Shown piece by piece: positions 25,158 to 33,800 of a stretch of DNA of 47,797 nucleotides. A program made the position numbers and the translations under genes. This stretch comes from Paludibacteraceae bacterium. GTDB taxonomy: Bacteria > Bacteroidota > Bacteroidia > Bacteroidales > Paludibacteraceae. The notes beneath the pieces were generated by a model, which saw nothing but the letters and a program-made list of their open reading frames with translations, did not search any database and was not told the origin of the DNA. Location: contig JAKSLB010000023.1 of NCBI GenBank assembly GCA_024401435.1, forward strand, positions 1 through 47,797, given 5' to 3'. Position 1 is the stretch's first letter. Each line of letters starts with the position of its first letter.

Positions 25158-25355
25158 TTCAAGGAGACATTGAAAACTCCTCTATTATTAATATTATAAA
25201 ACGAGTATTCTCAAATCTTTTGTACACTTTTAAATTTTGGCGTCATTTTGCTGTTTTACTCAAGCATAATCACGATTCTATTTCTTCGATCTAATCGAAA
25301 AAATAAAATTTTCAAAACTGTCCAAAAAGAATTTTTTAGAGAATCCCCTCATTCA
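25158..25355. repeat. MITE-like element, degraded copy 2
   Basis: About 198 bp align along their length with the element at 4768-4974. Examples are CTTTTGTACACTTTTAAATT then TTGGCGTCATTTTGCTGTTT, against CTTTTGTGTGCTTTTGAACT then TTTGTCGCCATCTTGCTGAT. The ends are eroded (AAGGAGACATTGAAAAC and GAATCCCCTC) and lack TTAA. It fills most of the gap between the membrane protein gene and the small gene at 25450. Confidence 0.6.
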
Positions 25356-25449
25356 AATAAACAACATCTACTAATCCCTAAAAAGAAATGGTGGTTTATT
25401 GAATGTGTATAAAACGCTCTTAAAGCATAAGAGTCTAAATAAAAAATTT

Positions 25450-25836
25450 TCAAATGATAATTTTACACAGTTGGTAGATATAATAACCTATTACTTTCAA
25501 ATGCGAACGAAAGACCATCTGCAAGTAAGAACAATGATGGAGCTTTACGAATACGCTTTGCTTAACTATAAATCTACAAAAAAATCTATATGAAAAATGA
25601 ACTCTGGATGTATTATTCCTTTCTATGGAAGGAACAGAAATTTGTGTAGGTTGGACAAAATCTGTTGAATAGAAATGAACGGCATCTAACTGAAAGACAT
25701 CGGATGAAGAGGTTGCTTTTTGTAAACAAACATTTTCATCGTTCCGAGAACTCTCTTTGTTTTCATAAACATGAAAACAGAATAAAATTCCCACAAGGAT
25801 GAATAAAATCTTACTATATTTCAATAAACTCTTCAT
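25450..25836 (-). CDS. Small exported protein of unknown function, 128 aa
   Basis: The N-terminus is a good signal peptide or anchor (MKSLLKYSKILFILVGILFCFHVY). A short variable region follows, then a basic/hydrophobic C-terminus containing FIVKQSVFVKLHHCSYLQMV and ending in LCKIII. This outline resembles a group of about 110-130-aa Bacteroidales proteins with a QRQS...HSS segment and a KLII-type end, but I hold that similarity from memory only. A one-mismatch -7 box (TAACTTCG, 25850-25857, minus strand) lies 13 bp upstream, which would give a very short leader. A rival TTG-start frame of 64 codons overlaps on the other strand (25399-25593). I prefer the minus-strand gene because of its ATG, signal peptide and promoter match. 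Confidence 0.5.
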   Translation of the reverse strand: MKSLLKYSKILFILVGILFCFHVYENKESSRNDENVCLQKATSSSDVFQLDAVHFYSTDFVQPTQISVPSIERNNTSRVHFSYRFFCRFIVKQSVFVKLHHCSYLQMVFRSHLKVIGYYIYQLCKIII

Positions 25837-25877
25837 AAAAATCAGCGTACGAAGTTACTAATATTTTAGATAATCAC

Positions 25878-25885
25878 TATCTTTG
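25878..25885 (+). promoter_or_regulatory. -7 promoter box for the lipoprotein at 25960
   Basis: TATCTTTG is a perfect TAnnTTTG match, 74 bp upstream of the ATG. This gives a leader of about 65 nt. Confidence 0.55.
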
Positions 25886-25959
25886 TAAGGATTTTTTTTA
25901 GAATTACTCTATTAACGACAAGATTTTTTTCACATAAAAATTCTTAATACCATTTAATA

Positions 25960-26358
25960 ATGAAAAAAGCATTCTTAATATCATTGATTTTAGTATTTTT
26001 CTGTTCTTGCTCTCACTTAACCGTTAAAGACAAAAGTAGTAAAGCAGAAGTGGTTTCACAAAACGATTCTGAAACGAACGAAATGGAGGCTCGAAAATTC
26101 ATACAAAACGCCGCAGCTCTTCAATATATTGATTATGCGACAGTCATTAAAGACACGGCTTATATTGGTATTCCATCACGTTACGGAAGAGAACATTATC
26201 AAGACAATACCGCTGCTACATTTTTAGGCGATATTCGCAAAGCTGGGAAATTTACAAATATTTTCTGTTGTAAAGTGATTAATACTGGTAACGATTTCAT
26301 TTGGAATGACAGTATTGTCTCCGGACAAGTTATCGGTTATGCAGAAGTTTCTAAATAA
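25960..26358 (+). CDS. Unknown lipoprotein, 132 aa
   Basis: Signal peptide residues 1-14 lead to a Cys15-Ser-Cys17 pair (FFCSCSH); Cys15 or Cys17 is the lipid site. The mature part has a short Lys/Ser/Glu linker and a domain of about 85 residues (about 45-132) with mixed beta strands (YIDYATVIKDTAYIGIPSRY, FTNIFCCKVINTGND, SGQVIGYAEVSK). I do not recognise the family. It stands alone between a perfect -7 box and a terminator shared with hpt. Confidence 0.75.
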   Translation: MKKAFLISLILVFFCSCSHLTVKDKSSKAEVVSQNDSETNEMEARKFIQNAAALQYIDYATVIKDTAYIGIPSRYGREHYQDNTAATFLGDIRKAGKFTNIFCCKVINTGNDFIWNDSIVSGQVIGYAEVSK

Positions 26359-26375
26359 AAGATAAATAAAACGAA

Positions 26376-26412
26376 AAAGAGACTTTGTCATGATGACAAA
26401 GCCTCTTTTTTT
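26376..26412. terminator. Bidirectional terminator between the lipoprotein gene and hpt
   Basis: A 15-bp stem with one A-C mismatch (26376-26390 with 26394-26408) has a TGA loop. It is followed by a T run rightward and an A run leftward, and lies between convergent genes. The stem sequence resembles the terminator at 23109. Confidence 0.85.
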
Positions 26413-26432
26413 GATGTATACTTAAATAAAAA

Positions 26433-26957
26433 TTACTCTGTATAATACAATGCAGGGAAGTTACGACCACAGCCATCATAATCTAAGCCATAACCAACGA
26501 CAAATTTATTAGGCAAACTCATTCCTAAATAATCAATTTTCACACGATTATTCAAAACGTCTGGTTTACTGAAAAGACTTACGACAGTGACTGACTTAGG
26601 CTGAAATTTGGCAATTTCCTTTAAAAAGAACTCCATCGTTTGACCCGTATCCACCATATCTTCTAACAGAACAACATTTCGATCTTTCACGTTAGTAGGA
26701 ATCGGAAGAACAGGAGTAATACTACCTGTAGAATGCATTCCTTCATAGGAAGTATACTTGACACAACCAAGAGTGATGGAATGATTCAGATATCTAACGA
26801 AATCAGCAGCAAAGATAAAGGCACCATTCATCATTACTAAATAATATGGATTTTTACCTTCAAAATCGGAATCCACCTTAGCTGCCAATCGTTTTACAAT
26901 CGTCTGAATTTCATCAGCAGAGACAAACTCTTTAAAATCTCTATCCTTTACTAACAT
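26433..26957 (-). CDS. hpt: Hypoxanthine phosphoribosyltransferase
   Basis: This 174-aa protein has the type I phosphoribosyltransferase PRPP loop VVLLEDMVDTGQTM (about residues 94-107). It also has the N-terminal YLVMMNGAFIFAADFVRYL region and the C-terminal PNKFVVGYGLDYDGCGRNFP purine-binding hood typical of HPRT. It converts hypoxanthine (and usually guanine) with PRPP to IMP or GMP in purine salvage, in the cytoplasm. It follows the TerC gene by 39 bp on the same strand and may be read from the TerC promoter. The downstream hairpin ends the unit. Confidence 0.93.
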   Translation of the reverse strand: MLVKDRDFKEFVSADEIQTIVKRLAAKVDSDFEGKNPYYLVMMNGAFIFAADFVRYLNHSITLGCVKYTSYEGMHSTGSITPVLPIPTNVKDRNVVLLEDMVDTGQTMEFFLKEIAKFQPKSVTVVSLFSKPDVLNNRVKIDYLGMSLPNKFVVGYGLDYDGCGRNFPALYYTE

Positions 26958-26996
26958 TATAAACCGAATAAATACGATTAAAAAGTTATCTTATTC

Positions 26997-28049
26997 TTAT
27001 GCGATTTCCTTCTTTTTAGGGAATAGAATCGAAGCTAAAATACTCAAAGCAATAATACCCAATATGACTAATAATGATACTGGAGTACTTATTTCTATTT
27101 CGCAAAAAGTATGCAATAACATCTTAACACCAATGAAGGCTAACAAGAATCCCAAACCTGTTTTCAAACGACAGAACATATTCATCACATTACTCAACAT
27201 AAAGAATAATGATCGAAGTCCCATGATAGCAAAAATATTAGAGAAGAAAACAATGTAAGGATCTTGTGTCACAGAAAAGATGGCTGGAATAGAATCCACA
27301 GCAAATAAAATATCAGAGAATTCAATTACCAATAAGACCAAGAACAAAGTCGTTATGTATCTTTTACCATCTTTTTTAACAAAGAAATCATGACCTGTCC
27401 ACCCTTTTAACAATCTAAAATGCTTAGATGCAAAACGAACAACAGGGTGATTATCCGGATCTATTTTTTCATCTTCATCTTTTGCAAAAAGCATTTTTCC
27501 TCCTGATATCACCAATATACCGCCAAACACAGCCAAGACCCATGCGAATCTTTGAATCAACGCTGCACTCAAGAAGATAAATGTGAAACGTAACACAATG
27601 GCTCCTATAATACCCCAGAACAATACTCTATGATAATATTTTTGTTCAATTCCGAAACTCATAAATATCATAATCATAACGAATATGTTATCAATGGAAA
27701 GAGCCTCTTCAATCACATAACCAGTGAAATATTCCAAAGTTAATGCGCTACGATAGTGCTGCAAATTTTCTTCTAATCCAATTAATGGATCTATTTTCAA
27801 GCCATGTCCATGTTTAGCGTTTATAGTCATTAATTCTTCTAAAGAATCTACACCATGAATATACTCTCCAAAGAAGTAAATTAATCCACCAAAAATAGCT
27901 GCAACAGCTACCCAAATACAAGTCCACATCATAGACTCTTTAAAAGTTACAACATGGTCATCCTTATGGAAAACGCCTAAATCTAAAGCCAACATAAAGG
28001 AGATTATCAACATGAAACCTCCAAAGGATAAAAAATCGTAAATATTCAT
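26997..28049 (-). CDS. TerC/Alx family membrane protein
   Basis: This 350-aa polytopic protein belongs to the TerC family. The motifs AVDSIPAIFSVTQDP and EEALSIDNIFVMIMIF, each with acidic residues in membrane helices, are characteristic, as is SDILFAVD. About nine membrane helices are visible. Members include Alx and YceF-like proteins. They are linked to manganese or other metal export, during or after membrane insertion of metalloproteins, and to tellurite resistance. It has its own perfect -7 box (TATCTTTG, 28074-28081), so it is separate from the NRPS operon upstream. Confidence 0.9.
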   Translation of the reverse strand: MNIYDFLSFGGFMLIISFMLALDLGVFHKDDHVVTFKESMMWTCIWVAVAAIFGGLIYFFGEYIHGVDSLEELMTINAKHGHGLKIDPLIGLEENLQHYRSALTLEYFTGYVIEEALSIDNIFVMIMIFMSFGIEQKYYHRVLFWGIIGAIVLRFTFIFLSAALIQRFAWVLAVFGGILVISGGKMLFAKDEDEKIDPDNHPVVRFASKHFRLLKGWTGHDFFVKKDGKRYITTLFLVLLVIEFSDILFAVDSIPAIFSVTQDPYIVFFSNIFAIMGLRSLFFMLSNVMNMFCRLKTGLGFLLAFIGVKMLLHTFCEIEISTPVSLLVILGIIALSILASILFPKKKEIA

Positions 28050-28073
28050 TCTAAGTAATCTTAAATTTTAACG

Positions 28074-28081
28074 CAAAGATA
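28074..28081 (-). promoter_or_regulatory. -7 promoter box for the TerC gene
   Basis: TATCTTTG on the minus strand, 24 bp upstream of the ATG at 28049. It marks the boundary between the NRPS operon and the TerC-hpt unit. Confidence 0.65.
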
Positions 28082-28145
28082 GTGTTATTTAGTGAACGTA
28101 TTCTTATTTTTTTTAAAATAATTTCAATAATAACATATTCAAAAT

Positions 28146-28724
28146 TTAAATGTGATTTTTAACAATACTAATAACGTAAGAATCAACACGAATGGTTTCG
28201 CATTGCCATAATTTATGATCATATTCGAGACACTTTTGGTACTGAAATGGCATAACAGAAAAAGTATTCAACGAAATATTCATTCCCTTTCCTACTGCTT
28301 TTACCAAAGCTTCTTTTTGAGTCCATAGAATATGAAAACGTGTCAATGGTTCTTCTTGCATCCATACAAGTTCATCTTCTGCAAAAACATGATTGCAAAC
28401 TTGTAAGTTCTTTTCATCCATTATTTCAACATCAATTCCTATTTCAAATTCATCTTGTGCAATCACACACAGATCTCCACTATGTGAAAGATTGAACGAC
28501 GGTCCATCCTTAAAAAAAGGCTTACCATAACCATTAAATAATATATCTGACTCTTTCAACATGGGAAATGTTTGTTTCAACAAATAAGTGGCAGTCAAAC
28601 TTCTTAGACGGTCATTTTCCTGCTTATATTTCATAGCATTTGCGTAACGATTCGGAAATTGAATCGAAACAGTTTCAATCATAACGGGTGTCAAATCATG
28701 AATATTCATCAAATGCCAATTCAT
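28146..28724 (-). CDS. Sfp-type 4'-phosphopantetheinyl transferase
   Basis: This 192-aa protein has the family motifs: NLSHSGD (residues 78-83 region), GIDVE (Mg2+ ligands Asp98 and Glu100), and WTQKEALVKAVGKGM (Trp134, Lys137, Glu138, Lys142). It transfers the 4'-phosphopantetheine arm from coenzyme A to the Ser of carrier domains. At 192 aa it is a short, pseudo-dimeric Sfp-like type. Its ATG overlaps the stop of the phosphatase/kinase gene by 4 bp, and the NRPS three genes upstream has two carrier domains. It is therefore the obvious activating enzyme of the NRPS, though it could also serve other carriers. Confidence 0.92.
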   Translation of the reverse strand: MNWHLMNIHDLTPVMIETVSIQFPNRYANAMKYKQENDRLRSLTATYLLKQTFPMLKESDILFNGYGKPFFKDGPSFNLSHSGDLCVIAQDEFEIGIDVEIMDEKNLQVCNHVFAEDELVWMQEEPLTRFHILWTQKEALVKAVGKGMNISLNTFSVMPFQYQKCLEYDHKLWQCETIRVDSYVISIVKNHI

Positions 28725-30499
28725 GACTCCTTACATTTTTTAACAATTATCAATCTATTTATATCATTGAACCGCTCGTAATAGACTTCATCCATAATAT
28801 TTTTCACAAGGTATATTCCCAAACCTCCTATTCTTTCATGATTATTCAAATCAGGATCTTCCATTGTCAATGGATTGAACGCAATGCCATGGTCTTCAAA
28901 CATAATTCGAACATATAAATCTGAAAATACCGTTTTTACAGAGAATAAGCCTTTTTCACCATCTGGATAGGCATGTTCCACAATATTAGACAATACATCA
29001 TCTATTGCAGTCATCACCAACATTTTATCCTTATCATCCAAACATGATTTTTTCACTTGTTCATCAAGCCAATCAAGTACTTTTCCCACATTGGCAGAAG
29101 TGGCTTCAACCTCCATTTCATCAACAAATAAATATGTCAATACTTCATTTCTTTTGATGGTCATAATCGTTATATCATCAAACTGATCAACGCCATTAGA
29201 AAAAGACGACACGTTATTTCTCACATTTTCGCACAACATTTTAGCAGAATCAAACGAACCAGATACAGATTTCAACAAACCATTGGTTCCAAAACGTTCT
29301 CCATTTTTATTTTCTGAATCTGTAACGCCATCCGTATAAAGAACCAACGTTTCATTCTGAAACAAATGAAAGAAATGAGAGGTGTACACAACACCTGGCA
29401 ACCCCAAAAATGGTTGGGGTTCACATTCCACGAATGACATATTTTTATTTTTATCAATCAACACTGGTGGATTGTGACCTGCATTCACATAAGATCCGCA
29501 ACCTGTTTTCACATCATAAATAGCCATCCACACCGTCACGAACATACAATCCACATTGTCTTTCGAAATAAGAGAATTGGTTAATGTTAGAATTTCACCC
29601 AAATCCGAATGGGATAGACAAATCGAATGAATGGTATTTTTAGTAGACATCATAAACATTGCAGCAGGGAGCCCTTTATCGGAAACATCTGCCACGAGAA
29701 ATGCTAACTTATCTGGTCCCATCCAAAAAACGTCATAAAAATCCCCTGCGGTTTCTTTGGCTGGAATAATCAAAGAAAACAAATCAATATGTTTGTTTAG
29801 ATTTAGTTTGGACACATCAGGAAAACTTTGTCGCTGAATTTCCGCAGCCATCGTTAATTCTGATTTTGCCATCATGATTTTTTGTGTTTCCTCCACTTGT
29901 TTATTCATTATCTTTAAACTGTTTTTTGTATTTTCAACAGCTAAAAAAACGAACAACAAATACGATATCATCTTAACAACAAAATGAGATTTCAAATAGA
30001 GCCAATAACTTTCATAATGCCAAAAATTCAAACCGACACAATGCAACTTATAAAACACTTCTACATGATTCTCTAAATAGTATCCTAAAGATGATGATAA
30101 AAACAAAGAAACAAGCAATGTTATCGAAACCCAGATTGTAAAAAATTTATCACAATATCTCGCGCTTAAAAACAAGGGACAAAGAATCATCAACACAACA
30201 TAATAAGAAAAGCACAAATCCAAGAATGCAGTGATAATCAAAAAATTAAACGCCAAAGCATACTTGGTTTTCTGCAACACATTTTTTTTATACAATGTGA
30301 CACATGCTGGAATGATACTAAATACCAACAAAACAGGAAAAACACAATCAAAGATGTCATAGTTCATATAGTCAAATCCCTTTACCAAAAGGAAAAATAA
30401 CAATTGAACAATGCCAACACCTAACAATGCAAAAGAAACGAACTTATTCGCATTAAGTTCGTTCTCTTCATATAATGTTTTCTCTATGTTATTTATCAT
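28721..30499 (-). CDS. Membrane SpoIIE/RsbU phosphatase fused to an RsbW-like kinase domain
   Basis: This 592-aa signalling protein has three parts. About six membrane helices (about 22-170) form a sensor-like region, followed by a short coiled coil (NKQVEETQKIMMAKSELTMAAEIQRQ). A PP2C-type SpoIIE phosphatase domain (about 225-425) has the metal motif AGDFYD at Asp253 and VADVSDKGLPAAMFM. A C-terminal histidine-kinase-like ATPase domain of the RsbW/SpoIIAB type (about 455-590) has AIDDVLSNIVEHAYP (Asn505) and GGLGIYLVKNIMDEV. Opposing kinase and phosphatase activities toward a STAS protein are thus joined in one chain. It overlaps the STAS gene by 11 bp and the PPTase gene by 4 bp. No classical sigma-B exists in Bacteroidota, so the output partner is unknown. 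Confidence 0.9.
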   Translation of the reverse strand: MINNIEKTLYEENELNANKFVSFALLGVGIVQLLFFLLVKGFDYMNYDIFDCVFPVLLVFSIIPACVTLYKKNVLQKTKYALAFNFLIITAFLDLCFSYYVVLMILCPLFLSARYCDKFFTIWVSITLLVSLFLSSSLGYYLENHVEVFYKLHCVGLNFWHYESYWLYLKSHFVVKMISYLLFVFLAVENTKNSLKIMNKQVEETQKIMMAKSELTMAAEIQRQSFPDVSKLNLNKHIDLFSLIIPAKETAGDFYDVFWMGPDKLAFLVADVSDKGLPAAMFMMSTKNTIHSICLSHSDLGEILTLTNSLISKDNVDCMFVTVWMAIYDVKTGCGSYVNAGHNPPVLIDKNKNMSFVECEPQPFLGLPGVVYTSHFFHLFQNETLVLYTDGVTDSENKNGERFGTNGLLKSVSGSFDSAKMLCENVRNNVSSFSNGVDQFDDITIMTIKRNEVLTYLFVDEMEVEATSANVGKVLDWLDEQVKKSCLDDKDKMLVMTAIDDVLSNIVEHAYPDGEKGLFSVKTVFSDLYVRIMFEDHGIAFNPLTMEDPDLNNHERIGGLGIYLVKNIMDEVYYERFNDINRLIIVKKCKES

Positions 30500-30797
30500 C
30501 TTTTATTATTTCCAAAACATCTAACAAACCAGACAGACGAAAAACTTCATATACTGCCGGATTTAAGTTCTTCATCACCATCCTTCCACAACTTTTCATT
30601 TTTTGGTTATACATCAAAATTATGCGTATACCCTTGGATGAAACGTAATCCACTTTGCTAAAATCCATTATCAACTGAGTAACGCCTTCTAAATTATTCT
30701 CAATTATTGCATTAAAATCATCAGCTGTTGTAGAATCTAAATGTCCTTCTGGAATAACCGTTAAAACCGTTTCATTATTAATTATTTCTGTATTCAT
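30489..30797 (-). CDS. STAS domain anti-sigma factor antagonist (RsbV/SpoIIAA-like)
   Basis: Starting at the Met at 30797 (MNTEIINNETVLTV) gives a 103-aa single STAS domain, the normal RsbV length. An upstream in-frame Met at 30824 would add nine residues without homology. The phosphorylation loop reads VDYVSSKGIRII. Ser54 aligns with Ser58 of SpoIIAA, and Ser53 replaces the preceding Asp, the common YxSSxG variant. The protein should be phosphorylated by an RsbW-type kinase and dephosphorylated by a SpoIIE-type phosphatase. Both activities are encoded by the overlapping next gene. It is 43-70 bp downstream of the NRPS gene on the same strand. Confidence 0.9.
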   Translation of the reverse strand: MNTEIINNETVLTVIPEGHLDSTTADDFNAIIENNLEGVTQLIMDFSKVDYVSSKGIRIILMYNQKMKSCGRMVMKNLNPAVYEVFRLSGLLDVLEIIKDDK

Positions 30798-30867
30798 AAT
30801 TCTTACTATTTTATCATAAAACATAAAAACTTTTGTAAAAGTATGTTGCGATATTTTTCATTGAAAT

Positions 30868-33800
30868 TTATCTGTCAAAGAAACATAATTCAATCAACTT
30901 ATCCAACATCTTTCGTAAATAATCCTTACTAATCAATGGCCAAGCAAAGCCAAGTCGATACAATGCCTTGATTGTATAAGCTGTATCTGACGTGATACGG
31001 ACACGCATCTCGTATTTTTCACCATCACCTGTATATTTCATCAAATCTGTTGGTGACTCTTTGGATTTGTTGAGATAAGCGATAAAGCCGGTAAAGGCTG
31101 ACAAATCTTGATTATCTTGTTTCAAAACCTTCTCGAATCGTTTTTCGAACTCTGATTGCTCAACGATATCTATTTTAATACCACGCTTAATCATCTCATT
31201 GATGAAATAGCCATAATGAATTTCGTGACAGTTTTTAGCATGGAAGACGGTAAAGCTATCTGGTGTACCAGACAACATAACAACAGCCTTAGCTACGCAG
31301 TCAATTGGAGAGTATTCTATTCCTGCATCCATCATATCAACAGGATAGCAGCCTAATTTTTCATATCCAAGGAATTGTTTTAAGAATCCATTACTATAGG
31401 AATTAATCTGAAACTCTCCATCGGTCTCTCGTGGCATCAAATTACCCAAACGAATAATTTTACCTCTTAATTTTCCTCTTGATGTTGCATCAATAATAGC
31501 TTGTTCTGCCAAATACTTTGAATAAATGTATTTGTTTTCAAGCGACTGACCAATATTCAAATTATTCTCTCTGAAAATGATATCAGAAGGAACATTTCCA
31601 TTAACTGATTCACCACTAACACTTAACGATGACATCTGGACAAAACGAGCATTCTGTTTTTGCGATAATTCAATCAAATTCTCCACTCCAGAGAAATTAT
31701 CATTCAACAGAGATTCATTTTTATCAAAATGCTTCACATTCGCTGCACAATTAATAATAGTATCAAACTGATAAGTTGACAATTTATCCACAAGATCTTT
31801 ATCGGAAATATCACAATTCACAACAGCCACACGATTTTTATCGACCTTTTCGTACCAATCCTCAAAATAATAAACCATCATCATCTCCATACGTGTTTCT
31901 GCCGGCAATCCATCTTTGCTTCTTACTAAACAAATTACCTTACCTGTTGTCGTATCTATCAACTCTTTGAATATATGACTACCTAAAAATCCAGTCACAC
32001 CTGTCAATACCACATCTCCTACACCTTCATTCTTTATATTTGGCAAATTAGAAACAACATTATAATCCAAACATGAATAATCATATTGTTTCTTAGACTC
32101 TCCTGATGGTGCAAAGATATCATCCGACTTGGAACCTTTAGAAACAAACGCTGCTAATTTTTGAGGCGTCGAATTTTCAAACAAATTCTTATATACGATA
32201 TCTATTTGTGCATTGTTACACTTAACAATCAACTGAACAGCGGATATGGATGTTCCTCCTATTGCAAAGAAATCGTCATCTGCATATACTTTGTCAATGC
32301 CCAAAACAGACTGATATATAGAACATAATTTTGCTTCCATCTCAGTCTTAGGTTCTTCACCCACTTTCGTTGATTGCAACTCAGGTTTTGGCAATTTCCG
32401 TTTATCCACCTTACCATTCACATTCAACGGAATTTGATCTATCTGCATAATAACAGCAGGAATCATATATGGTGGTTTCTTTGTTCCTATGAACGACTTC
32501 AAATCTTCAATATCTATTTGATTATCGGCAACGATAAACGCAGCAACAAACTTTCCGCCTGTTGGACTATCATATGCTTGAACTGTGGCATTTTTGATTC
32601 CTTCATAATCCCTAATAACACATTCCACTTCCGTCAACTCAATTCTGAAACCACGGACTTTCACTTGTCCATCCCGACGACCAATGAAATCATAATTACC
32701 ATCAGGTAATAATCGAACAACATCACCCGTCTTATACATTCGTTCGTATCCCACCTCGTGTGAAAACGGATTGGCAACAAATACCTCCTGCGTCTTTTCC
32801 GGTCTATTCAGATACCCTCTGGCAACTTGCGGCGTTGCAATACACAATTCTCCACATGCACCAATTGGTAACAAATGACCATATTTATCTGTCACATATA
32901 ATTTCACATTAGGATTTGCACAGCCAATCGGTAAAAGTTGACTATCATCTTTCACCACAGAATGTGTAACATATGCCATTGTTTCACTTGGTCCATAACC
33001 ATTAACAAAAGTAAAATTTGTTGGGGGATTGAAAGGAACTAACTTTTCACCTCCTACTAAGAAATGAGTCAACGTTTTACTGGTCGTCGAACTTGCAAAC
33101 ATACGACCCACTTGAGTGGTCATAAATCCAAATGTGATAGCATGTTTATTATAGAACTCATCCAATTTCATTAAATCCATACGTATATCATCTGGAATGA
33201 CATACAAAGATGCACCTGCCATACAAGCCGTAAACACATCCATCACACCACCATCAAATCCATAACTTGCATACGTGGCAATTCGAGATTGTTGGGTAAT
33301 ATTATTAATCTTTGAATGTGTATGGAAGAAAGCCACAATATTACGATGTTCAAGGACACATCCCTTAGGAGTACCTGTCGTTCCTGATGTATAAATAATG
33401 ACTAAAGCATTATTCGGCGTAATATCAACTTCTATTTTAGCCGTTTCTGGTAATGATTCTATTTCATCAACATACAAAACTGTACCTTCATATTCATCCA
33501 AAAGAGGTCGTAAATTTCTATCTGCAATTAATAGTTTTGCACCACAATCTTTTACCATGAAATTAAGTCGATCCTTCGGATAGGTTGGATCCAATGGTTG
33601 ATAGGCTGCACCAGATCTCACAACACCCATGGCTGAAATCGTCATATATTCATTACGGGGTACGATAATCGATACAAAATCATCCTTTCCAATACCTAAT
33701 TTATGGATATAAGATGCAATCTTATTACTCATCACATCCAAATCTCGATAGGTATATTCCTTGTCTTGATAAACTATTGCAATGTTCTCTGGATGATCTT

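Noticed and set aside
25399-25593. Plus-strand 64-codon frame as a gene
   Set aside because: It starts only at TTG, has no recognisable promoter or signal, and overlaps a better-supported minus-strand frame. I kept it as an open question in the findings.
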